A stretch of DNA of 64,000 bases from Bradyrhizobium sp. LTSP885 (lineage in GTDB: Bacteria; Pseudomonadota; Alphaproteobacteria; Rhizobiales; Xanthobacteraceae), in the NCBI RefSeq assembly GCF_000938305.1, contig NZ_JYMT01000036.1, positions 124,001 to 188,000 of the forward strand, read 5' to 3'. The position numbers and the translations under genes were made by a program. Every line of letters starts with the position of its first letter. The stretch's first letter is position 1. Below are positions 7,984-15,758 of this stretch, in pieces. The notes below the pieces were generated by a model. It saw nothing but the letters and a program-made list of their open reading frames with translations. It did no database searches and was not told the DNA's origin.

Positions 7984-9003
7984 TCAGCGTTGCAGCAGGG
8001 CCGCTATCTCGGCGTTGATGAAGGCGCGGTCGGCGGCGTTGTTGATCGGGTTACCGGCGCGATGGCCGTGAATCGAGGGGATCGCGTGCAGCGCGGCGGA
8101 ACGCGCATTGACCAGACGACTGAGCTCGTCCTCATTGTCGCGCATGTCGAAATAGCGGTCGGTGCGCCCGGGCATCAGCAGCATATGCGCTTTGATCGCC
8201 GCCATCGCGCGGTCGAAATCGCCGCCGAACGCATCACAACGGCTGATGTCGCCGCTCTGCCAGATCGAGATTTGCGCCAGCAAATCATTGGCGTCGCGCC
8301 GTGCGAAAGCGCCGTCCCACGATTCCGCGAGATAATTGTCCAGCGATGTGAATCCGGCCTCGCGCCAGATTTCCCCGCGATAGTACTCATGCGACATCGC
8401 CCAGCCGGCATAGACGCGCCCCATCGCGCGGAAGCCGGCGACCGGCCTTTCGACAAAGCGGCCATCCCGATAGGCGGGATCGGCGGTCAGCGCTGACTTC
8501 ACGCCCTCGAGGAAGACGTGATTGTACGGCGCGCACCTGGCGCTGCCGCAGACCACGGCGGCGCGCTCCACCATCTCAGGATAACGCGCGGCCCAATGAT
8601 AGGCCTGCATGCCGCCCATCGACCAGCCATAGACCAGCGCGATGCTGGATATTCCAAACCGCTCGACCAACAGCCGCCGCTGGACCGCGACGGCATCGTG
8701 ATAGCTGAAGGCGGGAAACGGCGCGCCGCCCGAATTCGACGGCGAGGATGACAGGCCATTGCCGAACAGGTTCGGGATAATGATGAAGTATTTGCCGGGA
8801 TCGAGCGCCCCACCCGGCTGAACCAGCCATTCTGTGTCGTAGTGCTGCGCGCTGAACGATGTCGGGTAAAGGATGACGTTGTCTTTGGCCGCGTTCAGCG
8901 TGCCATAGGTCTTGTAGGCCAGCTTGAGCCGCGGAAACACGGCGCCGCCTTGCAGCGTCACATCGCCGGCATCGAACAGGTCATAGTCACGAGGCGTGGT
9001 CAT
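7984..9003 (-). CDS. Alpha/beta hydrolase, homoserine O-acetyltransferase (MetX)-like
   Basis: The 339-residue protein has an alpha/beta hydrolase fold of the MetX/CAT type: nucleophile Ser in VYGWSMGGMQA (about residue 130), catalytic Asp in LMPGRTDRYFD and His in SIHGHRAGNP. The oxyanion and acyl-site stretch NLFGNGLSSSPSN is also typical. It lacks clear evidence of the homoserine pocket, so hydrolase or acyltransferase activity on another substrate is as likely as methionine synthesis. ATG 9003 was chosen over an upstream in-frame start. It lies before the desaturase in one operon and 45 bases downstream of a strong inverted repeat. Confidence 0.85.
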   Translation of the reverse strand: MTTPRDYDLFDAGDVTLQGGAVFPRLKLAYKTYGTLNAAKDNVILYPTSFSAQHYDTEWLVQPGGALDPGKYFIIIPNLFGNGLSSSPSNSGGAPFPAFSYHDAVAVQRRLLVERFGISSIALVYGWSMGGMQAYHWAARYPEMVERAAVVCGSARCAPYNHVFLEGVKSALTADPAYRDGRFVERPVAGFRAMGRVYAGWAMSHEYYRGEIWREAGFTSLDNYLAESWDGAFARRDANDLLAQISIWQSGDISRCDAFGGDFDRAMAAIKAHMLLMPGRTDRYFDMRDNEDELSRLVNARSAALHAIPSIHGHRAGNPINNAADRAFINAEIAALLQR

Positions 9004-9047
9004 GGGCAGTCGACCCCGATGAGAAGCGCGGCGTTGCGCTTTCAATA

Positions 9048-9066
9048 ACTGTACTTGTTGTACAGT
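9048..9066. promoter_or_regulatory. Inverted repeat operator before hydrolase/desaturase operon
   Basis: ACTGTAC-TTGTT-GTACAGT has perfect 7-base arms. It sits 45 bases upstream of the minus-strand hydrolase start in an AT-rich patch, the expected promoter position. It resembles a dimeric repressor site; the nearby TetR at 6408-7019 is the first candidate. Confidence 0.6.
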
Positions 9067-9089
9067 AAATATCCGGGCAAGGCAAGACC

Positions 9090-9189
9090 GTCATCCTGAG
9101 GTGCGCGCCCTTGCGCGCCTCGAAGGATGGGCTGCGAGCGCGCCTGCGGCCATCCTTCGAGGCTCGCTCCGCTCGCACCTCAGGATGAC
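9090..9189. repeat. Palindromic intergenic repeat (REP-like)
   Basis: The ends form a long inverted repeat (GTCATCCTGAGGTGCG on the left, CGCACCTCAGGATGAC on the right) with a second internal pair around CGAAGGATGG and CCATCCTTCG, so the transcript would fold into a long hairpin. It has no coding potential. Elements with this wording are common between genes in Bradyrhizobium-type genomes (from memory). The rest of the gap 9004-9341 holds the operator at 9048, the motif at 9256 and the promoter region of the permease gene. Confidence 0.75.
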
Positions 9190-9255
9190 GTCGGAGCGAG
9201 TGGCTTATGCCGCCCCCTCAACGGTGGAATGACACCGGGCCGATCAATTCAAAAT

Positions 9256-9272
9256 CGGTATCGATCGATGCA
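9256..9272. promoter_or_regulatory. Candidate LysR-type site before gudP
   Basis: CGGTATCGATCGATGCA lies 70 bases before the permease start. The reverse complement of 11733-11749, upstream of kdgD, matches it at 15 of 17 positions. Two near-identical copies in front of the two transcription units flanking the LysR gene point to a shared regulator site. Confidence 0.5.
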
Positions 9273-9341
9273 CGTTTCGGCGTGGACCCCTTGCCTGCTC
9301 CTCTCTAGGACGGTTCTCGAGGAAATTTCGAGGAGGCGCCC

Positions 9342-10679
9342 ATGAGCGCAATTGCAACAGCCACGGCGGCGCGGCGATCCCGCGTGCGGCTGCTGATTGT
9401 GACGATGCTGTTTCTCGTCACCACCGTGAACTATGCCGACCGCGCCACGCTGTCGATCGCGGGCTCCGCGCTTTCCAAGGAACTGCATCTCGATCCCATC
9501 GTGATGGGCTACGTGTTCTCGGCCTTCGGCTGGTCCTATGTGATCGCGCAGGTGCCCGGCGGTTGGCTGCTCGACCGCTTCGGTTCCAAATGGGTTTATG
9601 CGGTCAGCATCCTGATCTGGTCGGCCTTCACCGCGATGCAGGGCCTGGTCGGTTTCCTGGCGGCGGGAACCGCCGTCATCGTGCTGTTCGCGCTGCGCCT
9701 GATGGTCGGATTCGCCGAGGCGCCGTCATTCCCTGCCAATGCCCGCATCGTGGCAGCCTGGTTCCCCGGCAATGAGCGCGGCACCGCCTCGGCCTTCTTC
9801 AATTCGGGCCAGTATTTCGCGACCGTGATCTTCGCGCCGCTGATGGGCTGGATCGCGCATGAGTATGGCTGGCGCCACGTGTTCTATGTGATGGGCGCCC
9901 TCGGCATCGTGATGGGGATCGCCTGGATCAAGACGATCCACGATCCGAAGGATCACCCAGGGATCAACGAGGCCGAGTTCGACTACATCAAAGACGGCGG
10001 CGCGCTGGTCGACATGGACGCGGCCAAGGACACAAAGGCGTCCAACAGCGGCCCGCAATGGAGTCACATCCGCCAGTTGCTCGGCAACCGCATGATGCTC
10101 GGCGTCTATATCGGCCAGTACTGTATCAACACGCTGACCTATTTCTTCCTGACCTGGTTCCCGGTCTATCTCGTCAAGGAGCGGGGGCTGACGATCCTGC
10201 AGGCCGGCTTCGTCGCGACATTGCCGGCGCTGTGCGGCTTCATCGGCGGCGTGCTCGGCGGCGTCATCTCCGACACCATCCTGCGCCGCACCGGCTCGCT
10301 GACCATGGCGCGCAAGATCCCGATCGTCGGCGGCATGCTGCTGTCGATGGTGATCATCGCCTGCAACTATGTCGACGGCCAGGCGCTGGTGGTCGGCTTC
10401 ATGGCGCTCGCCTTCTTCGGCAAGGGCATCGGCGCGCTCGGCTGGGCGGTCGTGTCGGATACATCGCCGAAGGAGGCCGGCGGCGTCTCCGGCGGCCTGT
10501 TCAACATGTTCGGCAACCTCTCCTCGATCACCACGCCGATCGTGATCGGCTACATCCTGGCCGGCACCGGCTCGTTCAACGGCGCGCTGGTCTTTGTCGG
10601 CGCCAACGCACTGGTGGCTGCGATCGCCTACCTCTTCATCGTCGGCGAGATCAAGCGGGTGCAGCTGAAGGCGGCCTGA
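9342..10679 (+). CDS. gudP: D-glucarate/D-galactarate permease, MFS
   Basis: This 445-residue transporter of the anion:cation symporter branch of the major facilitator superfamily has about 12 hydrophobic segments. The sequence follows E. coli GudP closely along its length: FLVTTVNYADRATLSIAG, GYVFSAFGWSYVIAQVPGG, EAPSFPANARIVAAWFP, LLGNRMMLGVYIGQY, ALAFFGKGIGALGW and the terminal VGEIKRVQLK. It should import glucarate or galactarate with protons. AGGAGG lies a few bases before the ATG. It opens the glucarate/galactarate cluster. Confidence 0.93.
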   Translation: MSAIATATAARRSRVRLLIVTMLFLVTTVNYADRATLSIAGSALSKELHLDPIVMGYVFSAFGWSYVIAQVPGGWLLDRFGSKWVYAVSILIWSAFTAMQGLVGFLAAGTAVIVLFALRLMVGFAEAPSFPANARIVAAWFPGNERGTASAFFNSGQYFATVIFAPLMGWIAHEYGWRHVFYVMGALGIVMGIAWIKTIHDPKDHPGINEAEFDYIKDGGALVDMDAAKDTKASNSGPQWSHIRQLLGNRMMLGVYIGQYCINTLTYFFLTWFPVYLVKERGLTILQAGFVATLPALCGFIGGVLGGVISDTILRRTGSLTMARKIPIVGGMLLSMVIIACNYVDGQALVVGFMALAFFGKGIGALGWAVVSDTSPKEAGGVSGGLFNMFGNLSSITTPIVIGYILAGTGSFNGALVFVGANALVAAIAYLFIVGEIKRVQLKAA

Positions 10680-10817
10680 GCCAAGGGCGGCAAAGGGCCG
10701 CTCGCACCACGACAGTTCAACGGCGGCTCCGGCCGCCGTCTGTGTCTTCTTGGTCTTCGGGAAGCATCGATGCTAGAACGGACAAAACCCCGCCCCATCC
10801 ATTCCGGGCACGCATCG

Positions 10818-11723
10818 ATGTTCGACCTGAACCAGCTCCGCTGTTTCGTCGCGGTGGCCGAGGAGCTGCACTTCGGTCGCGCCGCGGCGCGGCTGAACAT
10901 GACCCAGCCGCCGCTCAGCCGGCAGATCCAGGTCCTCGAGCACATCATCGACGCGCCGCTGCTGGAACGCACCAGCCGCTCGGTGCGGCTGACGCCGGCC
11001 GGGCGCAGTTTCCTGCCCGAGGCGCGGCGCATCCTCAAGCTCGCCGAATCCGCATCGCAAGTCGCGCGCCGCATCGCGCTCGGCAAGACCGGCTCGCTCA
11101 AGATCGGCTTCACCGCCGCGGCGGCCTACGGCTTCCTGCCCGATCTGATCGCAGCCTGCCGCGCGCGGCTGCCCGAGATCGATTTCTCGCTGAAGGAAAT
11201 GGTCTCCGGCGACCAGTTCGAGGCGCTCGCCACCGGCCAGATCGACGCCGGACTGCTGCGGCCGCCGATCGCCCGCCCGGAACTGGCGAGCCGGCGCGTC
11301 GTCGCCGAACCATTGCTCGTCGCGATTCCGAAGAAGCATCCGCTGGCCTCGGCCGTATCGGTCTCGCTGCGGGATTTGGACGGCCAGCCCTTCGTGATGT
11401 ATTCGCCATATGAAAGCCGCTACTTCCACGATCTGCTGGTCGCGCTGTTCACCCGCGCTGACGTGCTGCCGCGCTATGTCCAGCATCTCAGCCAGATCCA
11501 CTCCATCCTCGCGATGGTGCGCGCCGGGCTTGGCGTCGCGATCGTGCCGGAGGCCGCCGCGAGCCTGAAGATTGCGGATGTCAGGCTGAAGCCGTTGAAG
11601 CTGCGCGGGCCCGCGCCGGTCGAGCTGTTCCTGGTGTGGCGGCGCGATCATGAGAACCCGTTGCTGCCGTCCTTGATCGATGTCGCGACGGAAATCGCGG
11701 CGGCGCATGTCCGCGGCGATTGA
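10818..11723 (+). CDS. LysR-type regulator of glucarate/galactarate genes
   Basis: A 301-residue regulator with an N-terminal winged HTH (LNQLRCFVAVAEELHFGRAA, then MTQPPLSRQIQVLE) and a periplasmic-binding-fold effector domain from about residue 90. ATG 10818 gives the standard LysR N-terminus; an in-frame start at 10770 would add 16 residues without homology. It lies between gudP and kdgD on the same strand, so it most likely senses a hexarate or a pathway intermediate and acts on the paired motifs at 9256 and 11733. A 12-base palindrome (AGCATCGATGCT, 10763-10774) precedes it. Confidence 0.9.
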   Translation: MFDLNQLRCFVAVAEELHFGRAAARLNMTQPPLSRQIQVLEHIIDAPLLERTSRSVRLTPAGRSFLPEARRILKLAESASQVARRIALGKTGSLKIGFTAAAAYGFLPDLIAACRARLPEIDFSLKEMVSGDQFEALATGQIDAGLLRPPIARPELASRRVVAEPLLVAIPKKHPLASAVSVSLRDLDGQPFVMYSPYESRYFHDLLVALFTRADVLPRYVQHLSQIHSILAMVRAGLGVAIVPEAAASLKIADVRLKPLKLRGPAPVELFLVWRRDHENPLLPSLIDVATEIAAAHVRGD

Positions 11724-11732
11724 TACCGATAT

Positions 11733-11749
11733 TGCATCGTTCAATACCG
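11733..11749. promoter_or_regulatory. Candidate LysR-type site before kdgD
   Basis: TGCATCGTTCAATACCG, read on the minus strand, matches the gudP-upstream motif at 15 of 17 positions. It lies 98 bases before the kdgD start and just after the LysR stop codon. Confidence 0.5.
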
Positions 11750-11847
11750 CGTTTGGCTTGGACCTGCATCGAACCATTTCCTACAAATGCCGCTGTGGAG
11801 GCGCCTCGCGCATCCCTTTCCCATCAATTTATCTACGGAGTGGCGCC

Positions 11848-12789
11848 ATGAGCAAAATGACCCCTCAGGAGATGGCCCAGACAATCGGCGGCGGCCTCCT
11901 GTCGTTTCCCGTGACCCCGTTCAGGGCGGATCTTTCCTTCGACGAGGCAACCTATCGCGCCAACATGGATTGGCTGTGCGGCTACGACGTCGCCGGCCTG
12001 TTCGCCGCCGGCGGCACCGGCGAGTTCTTCTCGCTGACCCCGGCCGAAGTACCCGAAGTGGTCAAGGTCGCCGTCGAGGAGACAAGGGGCCGCGTGCCCG
12101 TGCTGGCCGGCACCGGCTACGGCACGGCGACCGCGCGCGAGATCGCCATTGGCGCGGAGAAAGCCGGCGCCGACGGCCTGTTGCTGCTGCCGCCCTACCT
12201 GACGCATTCCGAGCAGGACGGCCTTGCCGCGCATGTCGAGGCGGTGTGCTCATCCGTGAAAATCGGCGTCATCGTCTACAACCGCGACAACGCGATCCTG
12301 CAGCCCGATACGCTGGCACGTCTGTGCGAGCGCTGCCCGAACCTGGTCGGCTACAAGGACGGCATCGGCGACATCGAGCTGATGACCAGGGTCTACACCA
12401 AGCTCGGCGACCGACTGACCTATGTCGGCGGGCTGCCGACCGCGGAAACCTTTGCCCTGCCCTATCTCGACATGGGCGTGACGACCTATTCGTCGGCCGT
12501 GTTCAACTTCGTGCCGGAATTCGCGACCAACTTCTATGCCGCGGTACGCCGGCGCGATCATCAGACCATCCATGCAGGACTGAAGGATTTCATCCTGCCG
12601 CTAATTGCGATACGGAACCGCAAGAAGGGCTACGCGGTGTCGATCATCAAGGCCGGGATGAAGGTAATCGGCCGCGATTCCGGCCCGGTGCGGCCGCCGC
12701 TGACCGACCTGACCGAGCAGGAGATCGCCGAGCTCGCGGCGCTTGTCGCGAAGCTGCCGCAAGCCAAGGCTCAGCAGGCTGCAGAATAA
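11848..12789 (+). CDS. kdgD: 5-dehydro-4-deoxyglucarate dehydratase (decarboxylating)
   Basis: This 313-residue TIM-barrel enzyme of the DHDPS/NAL superfamily converts 5-keto-4-deoxyglucarate to 2-oxoglutarate semialdehyde, water and CO2. The Schiff-base Lys is in LVGYKDGIGDIE, the catalytic Tyr in IVYNRDNA, and the N-terminal SFPVTPF and AGGTGEFFSL stretches are those of KdgD proteins. ATG 11848 is supported by ACGGAG 7 bases upstream; upstream in-frame starts run back into the LysR gene. It begins the catabolic block kdgD-gudD-aldehyde dehydrogenase-garD. Confidence 0.93.
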   Translation: MSKMTPQEMAQTIGGGLLSFPVTPFRADLSFDEATYRANMDWLCGYDVAGLFAAGGTGEFFSLTPAEVPEVVKVAVEETRGRVPVLAGTGYGTATAREIAIGAEKAGADGLLLLPPYLTHSEQDGLAAHVEAVCSSVKIGVIVYNRDNAILQPDTLARLCERCPNLVGYKDGIGDIELMTRVYTKLGDRLTYVGGLPTAETFALPYLDMGVTTYSSAVFNFVPEFATNFYAAVRRRDHQTIHAGLKDFILPLIAIRNRKKGYAVSIIKAGMKVIGRDSGPVRPPLTDLTEQEIAELAALVAKLPQAKAQQAAE

Positions 12790-12821
12790 GGCCGAAACGG
12801 CCAGCATAAAGGGAGGAGCAA

Positions 12822-14177
12822 ATGGTTCAGGACACGATCCGCGCCGGTTTTACCGGCGCCCCCATCGTCACCGCTATGGAGGTGATCCCGGTCGCCGGCC
12901 GCGACGGCATGCTCCTCAATCTGAGCGGCGCGCATGCGCCGTTCTTCACGCGCAACCTCGTCATCCTCACCGACAATTCCGGCCATACCGGTGTCGGCGA
13001 AGTGCCGGGCGGCGAGAAGATTCGCAAGACGCTGGAAGACGCAAGCAACCTCGTTGTCGGCCAGACCATCGGCGCCTGCAACAACATCCTGGCGTCGATG
13101 CGCAAGACCTTTGCCGATCGCGACGCCGGCGGCCGTGGCAAGCAGACGTTTGACCTGCGCGTCACCATCCACGCCGTGACCGCGGTCGAGTCGGCGTTGC
13201 TCGATCTGCTCGGCCAGCATCTCAATCTGCCGGTCGCAGCCCTGCTCGGCGAAGGCCAGCAGCGCGCCAGCGTCGAGACGCTCGGCTATCTCTTCTTTGT
13301 CGGCGACCGGAGGAAAACGGGTCTGCCCTATGTCGAGGGCGAGACCGGCAAGGCCGACTGGTTCAATCTGCGCCATCAGGAAGCATTGACACCAGATGCC
13401 GTGGTGCGGCTCGCCGAGGCGACGCAGGCGCATTACGGCTTTGCCGATTTCAAGCTCAAGGGCGGCGTGCTCAAGGGCGAGCAAGAGATCGAGGCGGTGA
13501 CCGCGATCGCAAAGCGCTTCCCGAATGCCCGCGTCACGCTGGATCCGAATGGCGCCTGGTCGCTGGATGAAGCGATCCGGCTCTGCAGCAACATGCACGG
13601 CGTGCTCGCCTATGCGGAAGACCCCTGCGGCGCCGAGGCCGGCTTCTCCGGGCGCGAGATCATGGCCGAGTTCCGCCGCGCCACCGGGCTGCCGACCGCG
13701 ACCAACATGATCGCGACCGACTGGCGCCAGCTCTCACACGCGATCCGCCTCGGCGCGGTCGACATTCCGCTCGCCGATCCGCATTTCTGGACCATGCAGG
13801 GCTCGGTGCGGGTGGCCCAGACCTGCCGTGACAACGGCCTGACGTGGGGGTCGCACTCCAACAACCATTTCGATATTTCGCTGGCGATGTTCACCCATGT
13901 CGGCGCCGCGGCGCCCGGCAAGGTGACTGCGATCGACACCCACTGGATCTGGCAGGACGGCCAGGCGTTGACGAAGGAGCCGCTCCAGATTAAGGGCGGC
14001 AAGATCGCGATCCCGGACCGCCCGGGCCTCGGCATCGAGATCAATCGCGGTGCCATTGAGGCTGCGAACGCGCTATACATGAAACACGGGCTCGGCGCCC
14101 GCGACGACGCCCTCGCCATGCAATTCCTGATCCCCGGCTGGACCTTCGACGACAAGCGTCCCTGCCTCGTGCGTTAA
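12822..14177 (+). CDS. gudD: Glucarate dehydratase
   Basis: This 451-residue enolase-superfamily enzyme dehydrates D-glucarate (and L-idarate) to 5-keto-4-deoxyglucarate. It follows E. coli GudD almost residue for residue: NLSGAHAPFFTRNLV, GEVPGGEKIRKTLEDA, FKLKGGVL with the catalytic Lys pair, LDPNGAWSLDEA and AEDPCG with metal ligands, ATNMIATDW, and the catalytic His in WGSHSNNHFDIS. A GGGAGGAG site sits just before the ATG. It lies 32 bases after kdgD. Confidence 0.96.
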   Translation: MVQDTIRAGFTGAPIVTAMEVIPVAGRDGMLLNLSGAHAPFFTRNLVILTDNSGHTGVGEVPGGEKIRKTLEDASNLVVGQTIGACNNILASMRKTFADRDAGGRGKQTFDLRVTIHAVTAVESALLDLLGQHLNLPVAALLGEGQQRASVETLGYLFFVGDRRKTGLPYVEGETGKADWFNLRHQEALTPDAVVRLAEATQAHYGFADFKLKGGVLKGEQEIEAVTAIAKRFPNARVTLDPNGAWSLDEAIRLCSNMHGVLAYAEDPCGAEAGFSGREIMAEFRRATGLPTATNMIATDWRQLSHAIRLGAVDIPLADPHFWTMQGSVRVAQTCRDNGLTWGSHSNNHFDISLAMFTHVGAAAPGKVTAIDTHWIWQDGQALTKEPLQIKGGKIAIPDRPGLGIEINRGAIEAANALYMKHGLGARDDALAMQFLIPGWTFDDKRPCLVR

Positions 14178-14200
14178 ACTAAGAGAGTTGGAGAGAAATC

Positions 14201-15649
14201 ATGACCGCTCACCAGAAAAACTTCATCGCCGGCGAATGGGTCGACGGATCAGGCATCACGCGCGACATCAACCCCTCCAACACCAACGATGTGGTCGGCG
14301 AATACGCCAAGGCCGACAAAGCGCAGACCGAACAGGCGATCGCCGCGGCCAAGGCCGCCTTCCCGGCCTGGTCGCAATCGACGCCACAGCAGCGGTTTGA
14401 CGCGCTGACCAAGATCTCGGTCGAGATCATCGCCCGCAAGGAAGAGCTCGGTCGCCTGCTTGCCCGCGAGGAGGGCAAGACGCTGCCCGAGGGCATCGGC
14501 GAGGTCGCGCGCGCCGGCCAGATTTTTGCGTTCTTCGCCGGCGAGACGCTGCGGCTGATGGGCGAAAAAGGCGCGTCGGTCCGCCCCGGCCTCGACGTCG
14601 AGATCACCCGCGAGCCGGTCGGCGTCATCGGCATGATCACGCCGTGGAACTTCCCGATCGCGATCCCGGCCTGGAAGATCGCGCCCGCGCTTTGCTACGG
14701 CAACACCGTGGTGTTCAAGCCGGCCGAGCTGGTGCCGGGCTCGGCGCATGCGCTGTCCGAGATCATCGCGCGCTCCGGCATTCCTTCTGGCGTCTTCAAT
14801 CTCGTGGTCGGCTCGGGCTCGGTGGTCGGCCAGACCCTGCTCGAGCATCCCGATGTCGCCGCGATTTCGTTCACCGGTTCGGTCCAGACCGGCCGCAAGA
14901 TCGCGCAGGCCTGCGTGCTCTCGACACCGATGAAGAAGTTCCAGCTCGAGATGGGCGGCAAGAATCCGCTGGTCGTGCTCGACGATGCCGACCTGAAAGT
15001 GGCGGTCGAGGTTGCGGTCAACGGCGCCTATTTCTCCACCGGCCAACGCTGCACGGCGTCCTCGCGCCTGATCGTCACGTCAGGCATTCATGACCGCTTC
15101 GTCGCTGCGATGACCGAGCGCTTGAAGGGCCTCTCGGTCGACGACGCCCTGAAGAGCGGCGTCCATGTCGGCCCGGTCGTCGACCAGAGCCAGCTCGACC
15201 AGGACCTCCGCTACATCAAGATCGGTCAGGACGAAGGCGCCCGCCTGCATTGGGGCGGCGAGCTGTTGAACCGCGAGACCCCCGGCTTCTATCTGCAGCC
15301 TGCGCTGTTCACCGAAGCCAACAACACGATGCGCATCGCGCGCGAGGAGGTTTTTGGCCCGGTCGCCTGCGTGATCCGCGCCAAGGACTATGACGAAGCA
15401 CTCGCGATCTCCAACGACACCGAATTCGGCCTCGCGTCGGGGATCTGCACCTCCAGCCTGAAATACGCCTCGCACTACAAGCGCAACAGCGAGTCCGGCA
15501 TGGTGATGGTCAATCTGCCGACCGCCGGTGTCGACTACCACGTTCCGTTCGGCGGCCGCAAAGGCTCGAGCTACGGCGCGCGCGAACAGGGCGCCTATGC
15601 GCGGGAGTTCTACACCACGGTGAAGACGGCCTATACGTTTCCGGGGTAG
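14201..15649 (+). CDS. 2,5-dioxopentanoate (2-oxoglutarate semialdehyde) dehydrogenase
   Basis: A 482-residue NAD(P)-dependent aldehyde dehydrogenase. It has the cofactor and general-base stretches ITPWNFPIAIPAWK and LEMGGKNP, and the nucleophile Cys in FSTGQRCTASS. By sequence alone it could be called succinate-semialdehyde dehydrogenase. Its position 23 bases after gudD and downstream of kdgD makes oxidation of 2-oxoglutarate semialdehyde to 2-oxoglutarate the probable role, completing entry into the TCA cycle. Confidence 0.9.
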   Translation: MTAHQKNFIAGEWVDGSGITRDINPSNTNDVVGEYAKADKAQTEQAIAAAKAAFPAWSQSTPQQRFDALTKISVEIIARKEELGRLLAREEGKTLPEGIGEVARAGQIFAFFAGETLRLMGEKGASVRPGLDVEITREPVGVIGMITPWNFPIAIPAWKIAPALCYGNTVVFKPAELVPGSAHALSEIIARSGIPSGVFNLVVGSGSVVGQTLLEHPDVAAISFTGSVQTGRKIAQACVLSTPMKKFQLEMGGKNPLVVLDDADLKVAVEVAVNGAYFSTGQRCTASSRLIVTSGIHDRFVAAMTERLKGLSVDDALKSGVHVGPVVDQSQLDQDLRYIKIGQDEGARLHWGGELLNRETPGFYLQPALFTEANNTMRIAREEVFGPVACVIRAKDYDEALAISNDTEFGLASGICTSSLKYASHYKRNSESGMVMVNLPTAGVDYHVPFGGRKGSSYGAREQGAYAREFYTTVKTAYTFPG

Positions 15650-15654
15650 CGATC

Positions 15655-15742
15655 GTAGGGTGGGTTAGCGTCAGCGTAACCCACCTCTTCTGTTTCCGCC
15701 GATAGAGACATTGGTGGGTTACGCTACGCTAACCCACCCTAC
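15655..15742. repeat. Palindromic intergenic repeat (REP-like)
   Basis: The outer arms GTAGGGTGGGTTAGCG and its near-complement at the right end enclose two smaller hairpins (GGGTTAGCGTCAGCGTAACCC-like). It fills the gap between the aldehyde dehydrogenase and garD genes, where the hairpin could modulate mRNA stability or readthrough. Confidence 0.75.
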
Positions 15743-15758
15743 AATTTCGGAGTCCAGC

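Noticed and set aside
10763..10774. Palindrome AGCATCGATGCT before the LysR gene as a main operator
   Set aside because: It is short, lacks LysR T-N11-A geometry, and is weaker evidence than the duplicated 17-base motif, so it is mentioned only in the LysR entry.
14201..15649. Succinate-semialdehyde dehydrogenase (GabD) as the primary role
   Set aside because: The sequence cannot exclude it, but its position after kdgD and gudD makes 2-oxoglutarate semialdehyde the expected substrate.
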